A stretch of DNA of 64,000 nt from JACZUI01 sp965216725. Lineage in GTDB: Bacteria; Actinomycetota; Acidimicrobiia; Spongiisociales; ZC4RG35. The stretch spans positions 1 to 64,000 of the forward strand of contig CBDCGI010000003.1 of assembly GCA_965216725.1 (NCBI GenBank), written 5' to 3'. Both the position numbers and the translations under genes were made by a program. The notes under the pieces were generated by a model, which worked only from the letters and a program-made list of their open reading frames with translations, was not told the DNA's origin and ran no database searches. The stretch's first letter is position 1; each line of letters starts with the position of its first letter. Positions 53,545-60,772 of this stretch are shown in pieces.

Positions 53545-53586
53545 TTGACTTATCAGGTTTTCTCCCTCATAATTGTGACAAGTCAC
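53545..53586 (+). promoter_or_regulatory. Candidate promoter and operator of hsp20
   Basis: TTGACT (53545-53550) and CATAAT (53568-53573) are spaced by 17 bp, a good SigA-type promoter. Just downstream lies the inverted repeat GTGAC-AA-GTCAC (53575-53586), and CTGAT/ATCAG (53538-53542, 53552-53556) flank the -35 element. These positions would suit a repressor of a stress gene. The elements are read by eye. Confidence 0.55.
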
Positions 53587-53614
53587 CTATCCGCCACCAG
53601 GCAGGAGGAAGCAG

Positions 53615-54007
53615 ATGCACTATCGATATGACCCCTTTACCAGCTGGGGCCGTCCCGTTACCCGCTCTTACATGGGCGCCGATGTCTATCGAGGCGAAGA
53701 CCGCTACATCGTTGAAGTCGATGTCCCCGGTGTCGTCGAAGACGCCATTGACGTAACGGTGGAAAAGAAGACATTGACCATCTCCGTCGACCGTCCGGCG
53801 CGAACCGACGAGGGCTTCGAGCTGGTCAGCCGGGGCCGACCCACCGGCACCTTCACCCGACGCTTCTATCTGGGTGATGGTCTCGACTCCGAGGGTGTCG
53901 AGGCTGGGCTGGAGAACGGTGTCCTCACCATTGCCATCCCGGTTGTGGAAACGGCAAAGGCCCGAAAGGTCGAGGTCGGCACCATCCGCCCGGCCATCGA
54001 GGCCTGA
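53615..54007 (+). CDS. Small heat shock protein, Hsp20/alpha-crystallin family
   Basis: The 130-aa chaperone has a short N-terminal arm (MHYRYDPFTSWGRP), the alpha-crystallin domain (MGADVYRGEDRYIVEVDVPG to GVLTIAIPV) with the diagnostic LENGVLTIAIP, and a short C-terminal tail. It holds unfolding proteins under heat or oxidative stress. The ribosome-binding site AGGAGG (53603-53608) is strong. It has its own promoter and a clear terminator, so it is transcribed alone. Confidence 0.95.
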   Translation: MHYRYDPFTSWGRPVTRSYMGADVYRGEDRYIVEVDVPGVVEDAIDVTVEKKTLTISVDRPARTDEGFELVSRGRPTGTFTRRFYLGDGLDSEGVEAGLENGVLTIAIPVVETAKARKVEVGTIRPAIEA

Positions 54008-54035
54008 ACCCCTCCCTGTACACCACAACGCACGA

Positions 54036-54068
54036 ATGGGCCCGCCGACCGGCGGGCCCATTTTGTTT
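54036..54068 (+). terminator. Rho-independent terminator after hsp20
   Basis: ATGGGCCCGCC (54036-54046) and GGCGGGCCCAT (54051-54061) form a perfect 11-bp stem around GACC, followed by TTTGTTT. It ends the hsp20 transcript 28 bp after the stop codon and separates it from the DUF3179 gene. Confidence 0.92.
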
Positions 54069-54114
54069 GCCGTCCTGGAATTCCACTGCCGGATCTGATT
54101 GTTGATATGTCTGG

Positions 54115-55221
54115 ATGAGGACCGGTCGCTATGTCGCTGCAGGATTGGTAGTCCTAGCCGGGATCATGGCGATCCTTGCCATCAACTCGGCTTCGGAGCC
54201 CTCATCGACCGAGACTTTGGCGGTTCCTGGTCCCCCTGAGGGTGTCTCGTCAACCACGTCAGCACCGGAGGTGGCGACGACGGGTTTGCGCGACATCCCC
54301 AAGACAACGATCGAGCCGCCGGGGCAGGCGTACGATCCTGTTGCAGCAGGCGAGCCGGTGCCCGAGGGGTACCGGGACACCCTGGGCCGGGATTCGATTG
54401 AGCCCATTTACAACCCGGGGTTTCGCTCCGCCCCGGACACCGAGTGGCCCGCCGACTCGCTGGTGATCGGGGTAGAGATCGAAGGGGACGCTAGGGCTTA
54501 CCCAGTCTCGTTCCTCACCCGCCGCGAGATGGTGGTCGATCGGATAGCTGGAATTCCTGTCCTCGTCACCTGGTGACCGCTTTGTGGTACGGCGATGGTC
54601 CATCGCCGAGAATGGAACGGGAGTGAGCTTGTGTTTGGCAACCAGGGTGATCTATACGGCAATGCCATGACCTGGTGGGATCACGGCACCGGATCCGTGT
54701 GGAGCCAGCCGACGGGTGAAGCCATCCTCGGTCCTCTGAAAGGGGCCAAACTCGAGCTGCTGTCGAGCAATCTCACCACGTGGGACGCCTGGCGCGATCG
54801 TTTCCCAGACACTGGCGCCCTCGACGGGCCGAGCACCTTGACCCGGGTCAACCTGTCCCAGACCACGATCGTCGTGGACTTCTCCCTCGAGGTCATGACA
54901 TTCAGGTTCATCGAGCTATGGCAGTCCGGCCCGGCCAACGAGGTGGTGGCGGATGTCCCGGTAGCGGTTGTGACCGATCCTGAGGATCGCGACCGCTGGG
55001 CGGTTTTTGACCGAAGAGTGGGAGAGCTCACCCTGACCTTCGAGGTTCGCGGCTCCCAACTGCACGATTCGGAGACCGGCACCGTGTGGGATCCCGTGTT
55101 CGGATTGGGTCTCGAAGGTGAGCTCGCCGGCGAGACGTTGGCGAAGCTCCCCGCATTCACGGCATTTCCCAGAGATGTTGAGACCTTCTGGCCCGGTGCC
55201 CGGGTGTGGCAGCCCGGCTAG
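54115..55221 (+). CDS. DUF3179-family selenoprotein with UPLC motif
   Basis: Reading through a TGA at 54574-54576 joins two ORFs in one frame and gives a 368-residue protein. Residues about 5-25 are a signal anchor (YVAAGLVVLAGIMAILAI), then a Thr/Ser/Pro linker. The DUF3179 domain starts near LVIGVEIEGDARAYPVSFLT and continues through IAGIPVLVTW-U-PLCGTAMVHRR and GSVWSQPTGEAILGPLKGA. DUF3179 proteins have Cys where this one has Sec154, forming a U-x-x-C pair with Cys157. A SECIS-like hairpin lies at 54590-54608. The domain should face outside the membrane. The family's function is unknown; a thiol-redox role is inferred. ATG at 54115 lacks a strong ribosome-binding site. Confidence 0.88.
54574..54576 (+). 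other. In-frame UGA recoded as selenocysteine (DUF3179 Sec154)
   Basis: The TGA lies between VLVTW and PLCGTAM, precisely at the first cysteine of the family's CPLC motif. Conserved DUF3179 sequence continues in the same frame on both sides, so a stop here would cut the domain in two. Confidence 0.88.
54590..54608 (+). promoter_or_regulatory. SECIS-like hairpin in the DUF3179 gene
   Basis: CGGCGAT (54590-54596) and ATCGCCG (54602-54608) form a perfect 7-bp stem around the loop GGTCC. The loop GGU begins 20 nt after the UGA, close to the spacing in E. coli fdhF. Stem length, loop and design match the hairpin in selD of this same window. Confidence 0.87.
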
Positions 55222-55247
55222 GAGTGTGTCAGCTATCGGACACTCCT
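55220..55247 (+). terminator. Possible terminator hairpin after the DUF3179 gene
   Basis: AGGAGTGT (55220-55227) and ACACTCCT (55240-55247) form an 8-bp stem with a 12-nt loop starting at the stop codon. There is no T-run behind it, so it is a weak terminator, a processing site or an operator for the next gene. Confidence 0.3.
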
Positions 55248-55295
55248 GGCATCTCCGGGCTTTGGTGACCGTTAACGGAGCGCACAGGCACGACA

Positions 55296-55934
55296 ATGGA
55301 ACCGATGACCAATAGACGTCAACTGCCACCGTGGCTTCTGGGGCTGATAATCGCGATTGTCGTGTTCGCCGTTGGGTTCTTGGTCTTCCGAGCGCTCGGC
55401 TTCGGCGACGATCCGGTTGTGGGAGCCGGCGAGTCGGACGTCGAGGCTTCGGGCGTCGCGCCGAGTTCTACCCTGTCGAACGAGCCGGCCACCACTCCTC
55501 CACCCTCTGCTCCGACCGGGCCTGCCGAGACCGATGCTCTCGCCTTTGCCTATTGGGACGGCAGCGCAGGCTCGTTCCAGGATTTTCGGGGTAAGCCACT
55601 CGTGGTCAACTTCTGGGCGTCCTGGTGCCCGGCCTGTGTGGCCGAGATGCCGGATTTCGAATCGGTGCATGCCGTTCTCGGTGACGAGGTCCAGTTCCTC
55701 GGCGCCAATATGCAGGAGATAGACCGCACCCAAGCTCAGAAGCTGGTCAATCAGACCAAAGTCTCTTATCCGCTGATGGAGGACCCCAACGGAGAGATCT
55801 ACAGCTTCTTTGGCGGGATTTCCATGCCCACCACAGTCTTCATCGATGCCAGGGGCAATGTGGCTGACACCCACTCCGGTGCCATCTTTGCCGACGATCT
55901 CGAGGCGGCCATCCGAGATATCTTCGGTCTGTGA
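55296..55934 (+). CDS. TlpA/ResA-like membrane-anchored thioredoxin
   Basis: The 212-aa protein has one N-terminal membrane anchor (LLGLIIAIVVFAVGFLVF), a Ser/Thr/Pro linker and a thioredoxin domain with VVNFWASWCPACVAEMPDFE (CPAC near residue 112) and the cis-proline loop GGISMPTTVFID. Such proteins reduce disulfides outside the membrane, for example in cytochrome c maturation. It lies 74 bp downstream of the DUF3179 selenoprotein gene and may be its redox partner (inference). ATG at 55305 is an alternative start. The MFS gene starts inside its stop codon (GTGA). Confidence 0.9.
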   Translation: MEPMTNRRQLPPWLLGLIIAIVVFAVGFLVFRALGFGDDPVVGAGESDVEASGVAPSSTLSNEPATTPPPSAPTGPAETDALAFAYWDGSAGSFQDFRGKPLVVNFWASWCPACVAEMPDFESVHAVLGDEVQFLGANMQEIDRTQAQKLVNQTKVSYPLMEDPNGEIYSFFGGISMPTTVFIDARGNVADTHSGAIFADDLEAAIRDIFGL

Positions 55935-57148
55935 CCGAAGCCCAAAGCGAGTCTGACTCGAGACTGCGCGCTCTGGCCCTGATTGCCGGGTCGCAGCTGT
56001 TCGTCCTGAGCCTCTGGTTCTCGGCCTCCGCTGTCTCGCCGCAGCTCGTCGACGAGTGGAGGCTGGGCTCTGCAGCAGAGACCGGGCTGACGCTCTTCGT
56101 TCAGCTTGGGTTTGTGGTTGGTGCTCTGGTCCTTGCCATGTTCTCCGTAGCCGACGTGGTGCCCAGCCGCCGTCTCTTTCTCGTCAGTGCGGGCGCGGCC
56201 GCCGTGGCCAATCTCGCCTTGCTTGCTGTCACCGCGAACGCGGTGTGGGCCGCCATGGCTCTCCGCTTCCTGACCGGGATGCTCCTGGCCGGGGTTTACC
56301 CGGCCGGCCTGAAAGTCGTGGCCGGATGGTTCCGATCGAGCAGGGGAATGGCTTTGGGTGTCCTGGTCGGGGCCCTGACCGTGGGCTCGGCGTCGCCGCA
56401 TCTCGTGCGCGGCCTGGGGCTCGACTGGCGCGGCGTGGTAATCGCATCGTCTGTCCTGGCCGGCGTGGGAGCACTGGTCATGAGCACTGTCCGCGACGGT
56501 CCGCATGAGGTGCCGCTGCAACCCTTCAGATGGGATCAGGTGAGTCGCGTCGCCCGGAATCGTGGAGTGCGTCTTTCCACTTATGGGTACCTGGGCCACA
56601 TGTGGGAGCTGTACGCCATGTGGACCTGGATGGCGGCGTTCCTTGTTGCTTCTGCTGGTGAAGGAGCGCGCGATTACGGCTCCGAGTCGTCACTGACGTT
56701 CGCGATCATCGCTGTGGGCGGAGTTGGGGCATGGCTGGCCGGAGTTGCCGCCGACCGTTGGGGACGCACCCAGGTGGCGGGCGGAGCGATGCTGGTGTCG
56801 GGCTCCTGTGCTCTGTTGACGCCACTCGTTTTCGGAAGTCCGTTGTTCGTGGTACTGCCGCTGATGATCATTTGGGGCTTCACGGTTGTGGCCGACAGCG
56901 CACAATTCTCGGCGATGGTGACTGAGACCTCCGATGACGAGGTGCGCGGCACCGCCCTCACCTTGCAGACAGCGCTCGGTTTCCTCCTGACGCTGGTGAC
57001 GATTCGGGGCGTCCCGGTGATCGCCGAGCAAGTGGGCTGGCGGTGGGCGTTCCCAATCCTCGCCATTGGGCCGGCGTTGGGGGTCATCGCGATGACGCGG
57101 TTGAAGCGGAGCCCGGAGGCTGCCCAGCTCAGCGGGGGAAGGGGCTAG
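55931..57148 (+). CDS. MFS transporter
   Basis: The 405-aa protein has twelve predicted helices, starting ALALIAGSQLFVLSLWFSASA, and the cytoplasmic loop motifs of the major facilitator superfamily (RFLTGMLLAGVYPAGLKVVAGWFRSSRGMALG after helix 4 is typical, in two pieces) and GVAADRWGRTQVA. It probably exports or imports a small molecule; the substrate cannot be read. The GTG overlaps the thioredoxin stop, and its stop overlaps that of the convergent VanW gene by 4 bp. Confidence 0.9.
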   Translation: MTEAQSESDSRLRALALIAGSQLFVLSLWFSASAVSPQLVDEWRLGSAAETGLTLFVQLGFVVGALVLAMFSVADVVPSRRLFLVSAGAAAVANLALLAVTANAVWAAMALRFLTGMLLAGVYPAGLKVVAGWFRSSRGMALGVLVGALTVGSASPHLVRGLGLDWRGVVIASSVLAGVGALVMSTVRDGPHEVPLQPFRWDQVSRVARNRGVRLSTYGYLGHMWELYAMWTWMAAFLVASAGEGARDYGSESSLTFAIIAVGGVGAWLAGVAADRWGRTQVAGGAMLVSGSCALLTPLVFGSPLFVVLPLMIIWGFTVVADSAQFSAMVTETSDDEVRGTALTLQTALGFLLTLVTIRGVPVIAEQVGWRWAFPILAIGPALGVIAMTRLKRSPEAAQLSGGRG

Positions 57149-58851
57149 GCGCTTGGCTCAGGGATCGGGTTTCCGTTGCAGTCGATTCCCTCCGCAGGCC
57201 GGTACGTGGCCTGGAAGGTATCCACTCTCACGAAACCATCACGGTAGGTCCGCTGTCGGTCGGTCTCGACGTGGGTGCAGGCGCGTCGCCTGCTCACCCT
57301 CTGCTCCACTTCTTCGACCGTCACGTTTGGCGTTGAGAACATGGACACCGTGATCGAGGTGTCCGTATAGGAGGTGTCGATCAGGACCGGATAGTCCGTT
57401 GTGTTGCGGATCACCAGGTCCGGCGACGGATTGGAGATCGTGGCCTCCCGGCCGTATGGGTACCTCGAGAAGTAGAGCGAGTGGGCGCGGTATTCGTCAA
57501 AGTCGAGGCCGGCGAAGTAAGCGGCATTGAAGATCGTGGTCGCGAACTGGCTGACACCACCACCTACTTCGGGAGTCAGGCGGCCGAATCGAATTGCACC
57601 GGCAGGCACGAATCCATTCTCCACGGTCCGTTCTCCCACATAGTCATTGATGCTCAGGGCTTCGCCCGGAAGGAGGTAGAACCCATCGATGATGTCGGCC
57701 ATGCGCTGGATGTTGGTGACCCGGTCTTCGCAGCAAGCATGTGGAGTGGTGAAAGACGAAACCTGTTGCACGATGAGCGTGCCGTTGGCCACCGCGACGG
57801 ATGCCATGTCGTCTTGGGGCCGTGGTTGGAGCGCGACTCTGCGGAAGGGCTCTATGTCCCCATCCAAAACCGCGTTTGCGATCTTGGCCGCCGACTCAGC
57901 CGAGCAACACACCTCGGGCGGAGTCCCCTCTTCTATGACTTGGGGATAACCCTCGACGACCTCGAACACCGGTTTCGAGCCTGGCCCGATCGGCTCGGGA
58001 TAGAGATTCTCAATCCCTTCCTGGAGGCCCTCGAGGTCGAAGCTGCGAAGGACGGACCCATCGGAGGCCTCGACCCGCAGCTGTTGGCGTAGCTGCTCGG
58101 GGCTGAGTCTCACCGACTCTCCCCGAACCGAGACCAATACTCCCACCTCGGTCAGCGACGTCAGCTCGTCGACCACGGCTTGGGCCGCCGTATCGGTGAC
58201 GGTGGGTTCGACTTCTACCAACCTGGCCTCGATCGAATCCGGCGGGTCCAGAAGGTCGATCCCGGATACCTGGTCCACCAAGTGATCGATATCGACGGTT
58301 TGACCGGTGGCTCCTGGGATAAATGTCAGCGATCCACGGTTGTCTGTCGAAAACTCCGGCTCCACTGCTGGTACTGGCGTCAATGCGTCTGAGGATTGGC
58401 GCAGATGCGCGAGCAAGGCATCGGTGTCAAGTGACCATGCAACCTCGGCACGACTCCTGATCAGAGGTGTCACGGCCCAAGATGCGAGCTGAACTACTGG
58501 CCCGCCGGTGCGACGCGCATTCAAGACGTTGTCAACGGTGGACGCCTGGTCGTAGGTGAAGCCGAGTTCGTCGAGTGTGAACGATTTGTCGCCGCCGAAC
58601 TCGATTGTGAGTTCGGTCTCCAGAGTGGTTTTGGCGTCATGGCTGACCACGGCCTTGACTTCACCTGGGGTCATCCCGCTCATGTCGATTCCGTGGAGTG
58701 AGACGCGAGCTGCGACCACTTCGCCAGACCCGGAAAGATGTTGAGTCCAGGCGAAGCCGGCGGCACCAAGCAAGACGCCTCCGATGAGTATCAGAGGCGC
58801 CAGAGATCTCACGACGCGGACGGACTCGTGCTTTGCCACGAACACTGACAT
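57145..58851 (-). CDS. VanW-family membrane-anchored protein
   Basis: The 568-aa protein has one N-terminal anchor (LAPLILIGGVLLGAAGFAW), a repeated peptidoglycan-binding-4-type region (VSLHGIDMSGMTPGEVKAVV onwards, with a second copy before residue 270) and the VanW domain (ADIIDGFYLLPGEALSINDYVGERTVENGFVPAG, split in two here, then GGGVSQFATTIFNAAYFAGL). YoaR/VanW proteins act in the cell wall with unknown chemistry. Pairs of adjacent cysteines (EVCCSAE, HACCEDR) are odd for an exported protein and may form disulfides. ATG at 58851 is chosen; the frame upstream overlaps the Crp gene. Confidence 0.88.
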   Translation of the reverse strand: MSVFVAKHESVRVVRSLAPLILIGGVLLGAAGFAWTQHLSGSGEVVAARVSLHGIDMSGMTPGEVKAVVSHDAKTTLETELTIEFGGDKSFTLDELGFTYDQASTVDNVLNARRTGGPVVQLASWAVTPLIRSRAEVAWSLDTDALLAHLRQSSDALTPVPAVEPEFSTDNRGSLTFIPGATGQTVDIDHLVDQVSGIDLLDPPDSIEARLVEVEPTVTDTAAQAVVDELTSLTEVGVLVSVRGESVRLSPEQLRQQLRVEASDGSVLRSFDLEGLQEGIENLYPEPIGPGSKPVFEVVEGYPQVIEEGTPPEVCCSAESAAKIANAVLDGDIEPFRRVALQPRPQDDMASVAVANGTLIVQQVSSFTTPHACCEDRVTNIQRMADIIDGFYLLPGEALSINDYVGERTVENGFVPAGAIRFGRLTPEVGGGVSQFATTIFNAAYFAGLDFDEYRAHSLYFSRYPYGREATISNPSPDLVIRNTTDYPVLIDTSYTDTSITVSMFSTPNVTVEEVEQRVSRRRACTHVETDRQRTYRDGFVRVDTFQATYRPAEGIDCNGNPIPEPSA

Positions 58852-58880
58852 GGTATTGGCTGACGGCTCATCTTCCTGGC

Positions 58881-59600
58881 ATGGGGAAGAACGTCTTGAC
58901 GGCGACGGTTGAGCATCCTGTGAGATCTCAGGCCCAGCAGCAGCACATGGCATGGCTCGCGCGGTCCTTTGGAAGGCCGGACTACGCGCCTCTCACGGCA
59001 GCCGATCTGGAGACGTTGATGGGATCGGCCGAGCTTGTTTCCAAGTATCCCGGCACCCATCTCTTCCGTGAGGGAGATCAGGCGATGGCGGCGTTTCTCG
59101 TGGAGAGCGGCGAAGTAGAGATCTACCGCGGGACCGGATCGAGACGCCGTGTGGTTTCCCGGGTCGGGCCCGGATCGGTTTTGGGGGACATCGCCATGTT
59201 CGGCGACGGCCCCTACATCTCTTCGGCCCAGGCCATCTCCCGTGTTCGAGTCTTCAGATTCGACCGCGACCGATTGCTCCCCGAGTTGGGCAGGCATCCC
59301 GCCATCTGCCTTCGTTGGCTCGTGGCCGGTCTCCGCCAGCTCGAGGAGACCCAGCGACGGGTCATCCACCTCATGCACAAGACGGTGCTCAGTCAGGTGG
59401 CCGATCTCTTATACGAGGAAGCCGATGCCCGGGGCGAGGTACGGCTCTCCCAGACCTCGATTGCCACGCTGCTCGGGGTGAGCCGGCAGTCGGTGAACGA
59501 AGCGCTGGGACGGCTGAGAGAACAAGGCGCCGTCGAGACCGGCTACCGCCAGATACGGGTTTTGGAGAAGGAGCGCCTGGTCACTATCGCCTCCTCGTAA
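58881..59600 (+). CDS. Crp/Fnr-family transcriptional regulator
   Basis: The 239-aa protein has a cyclic-nucleotide-binding-type domain (LVSKYPGTHLFREGDQAMAAF, then VGPGSVLGDIAMFGDGPYISS) and a C-terminal winged helix-turn-helix (LSQTSIATLLGVSRQSVNEALGRLREQGAVE). There are no Fnr-type cysteines, so it does not look like an oxygen sensor. The ligand is unknown. The start is divergent from the VanW gene, with 29 bp between the starts; GTG at 58920 and ATG at 58947 are alternatives. It may regulate the CcdA-like gene 100 bp downstream. Confidence 0.87.
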   Translation: MGKNVLTATVEHPVRSQAQQQHMAWLARSFGRPDYAPLTAADLETLMGSAELVSKYPGTHLFREGDQAMAAFLVESGEVEIYRGTGSRRRVVSRVGPGSVLGDIAMFGDGPYISSAQAISRVRVFRFDRDRLLPELGRHPAICLRWLVAGLRQLEETQRRVIHLMHKTVLSQVADLLYEEADARGEVRLSQTSIATLLGVSRQSVNEALGRLREQGAVETGYRQIRVLEKERLVTIASS

Positions 59601-59700
59601 GGGTTCCTCTTCGGTCGTCCCCGGGAGGAAGCCCGCGGGACAGTGTCGGGGTTTTGACTGTTGCTGGAGGTTCGTGACGCCGTGAGGCGTTGTGGAGGTC

Positions 59701-60564
59701 ATGGGTGGTGCACTCTTGGTCTCAGCGTTTGCAGCGGGCTTGGTGGCGACCGTCAACCCTTGTGGTTTCGCGATGCTCCCCGCCTATCTCTCGTTCTTCA
59801 TGGGCAGCGGGGAGGAGGATTCGGGGTCAGTCTTTAGAGCGCTTCGGATCGCCGGGGTGATGACCATCTCGTTCCTGACGGTCTTTGGCATCGCCGGGCT
59901 CCTCCTCGCCATCGGCGTGCATTCGGTAATCGACGCGATTCCATGGCTGGCTCTCGTCGTCGGGGTCGGCGTGGTCTGGCTCGGGTTGCACATCTTGAGA
60001 GGCGGCGCGATCGCCGTGGTAGTTCCAGGGCCCGGGAAGGTCAATCGGAGGTCGGTGTTCCTCTTCGGCGGCTCGTATGCCATCGCATCGCTCAGCTGCA
60101 CTCTCCCCATCTTCCTATCGCTGGTTGTCGGGTCCATCGCCACGGCGGCGGTTTGGGAGTCGGTCGTCCTCTTCCTTGCGTATGCGTTGGGCATGGCGCT
60201 GGTGATCGCGGCGATAACCGTGGGCCTTGCGCTCGGACGAGACCGGCTGGTGCGCCTGATCCGAGGAGCCAGCCGATGGATGCCAGTGGTCTCAGGGCTT
60301 GTGCTCGTCTCCGCCGGCGGGTTCATCGTCTGGTACTGGGCAACCGTGCTCGCCTCCGGATCCCTGGCCCTGGCCGACGTGGCCGTCGTCCGTTGGATCG
60401 ACACCTTGTCCGCTTCTGTGGCCAGCTTCGTCAGAGACAACGTGTGGATGGTGGGTGCCGGCTTGCTCGCCGGGATCGGGCTGGGATGGCTGGCGCTCCG
60501 GCGCGGATCGAACGATGACGCCGCCGAAGAGGTCTTTGCGGAGCCGGTGAGCACCCGTTCATGA
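59701..60564 (+). CDS. CcdA/DsbD-like thiol electron carrier
   Basis: The 287-aa membrane protein has the CcdA pattern: GLVATVNPCGFAMLPAYLSFF in the first helix (NPCG cysteine) and YAIASLSCTLPIFLSLV in the fourth, the two cysteines that carry electrons across the membrane. About eight hydrophobic segments are seen, two more than minimal CcdA. CcdA moves reducing power from cytosolic thioredoxin to extracytoplasmic thioredoxin-like proteins such as ResA. The TlpA-like protein encoded at 55296 is a plausible acceptor. ATG at 59701 has GGAGG a few bases upstream. Confidence 0.85.
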   Translation: MGGALLVSAFAAGLVATVNPCGFAMLPAYLSFFMGSGEEDSGSVFRALRIAGVMTISFLTVFGIAGLLLAIGVHSVIDAIPWLALVVGVGVVWLGLHILRGGAIAVVVPGPGKVNRRSVFLFGGSYAIASLSCTLPIFLSLVVGSIATAAVWESVVLFLAYALGMALVIAAITVGLALGRDRLVRLIRGASRWMPVVSGLVLVSAGGFIVWYWATVLASGSLALADVAVVRWIDTLSASVASFVRDNVWMVGAGLLAGIGLGWLALRRGSNDDAAEEVFAEPVSTRS

Positions 60565-60597
60565 CTAACACGTGGTCGGGCTACCCGACTCAAACCC

Positions 60598-60627
60598 TTG
60601 ACGGATTTCGCGACCGTGCGGTAGTGT
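60598..60627 (+). promoter_or_regulatory. Candidate rpoB promoter
   Basis: TTGACG (60598-60603) and TAGTGT (60622-60627) are spaced by 18 bp and fit an actinobacterial SigA promoter. Transcription from about 60634 would leave a leader of roughly 140 nt before the rpoB start, containing two hairpins. Confidence 0.6.
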
Positions 60628-60649
60628 GTCTTTTGACCTTCGGGTCCGG

Positions 60650-60672
60650 ACCAGGCCGTTCTGCGGTCTGGT
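60650..60672 (+). other. Hairpin 1 in the rpoB leader
   Basis: ACCAGGCCG (60650-60658) pairs with CGGTCTGGT (60664-60672) over 9 bp with one G-U pair and the loop TTCTG. No T-run follows. It could be a processing site or a protein-binding site in the leader. Confidence 0.5.
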
Positions 60673-60696
60673 TCAACAACTCAGAAATTCAATTGG

Positions 60697-60726
60697 AGGC
60701 ATGCTGACGCGTCTGTTAGTATGCCT
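60697..60726 (+). other. Hairpin 2 in the rpoB leader
   Basis: AGGCATGCT (60697-60705) pairs with AGTATGCCT (60718-60726) over 9 bp with one G-U pair and a 12-nt loop. It ends 34 nt before the AGGAGG of rpoB. Confidence 0.5.
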
Positions 60727-60772
60727 TGTCTGCTTTACCCCTACCTGACCCCGGCTCCTTAGGAGGATTCCC

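Noticed and set aside
54115..54576. Two separate genes, or a pseudogene broken by a nonsense mutation, in place of one DUF3179 selenoprotein
   Set aside because: The frame is unbroken apart from one TGA at a conserved Cys position, a SECIS-like hairpin lies at the right distance, and selD in the same window shows the same arrangement.
59601..59700. Terminator or promoter between the Crp and CcdA-like genes
   Set aside because: Only loose inverted repeats without a T-run and no clear promoter pair were found, so nothing was called.
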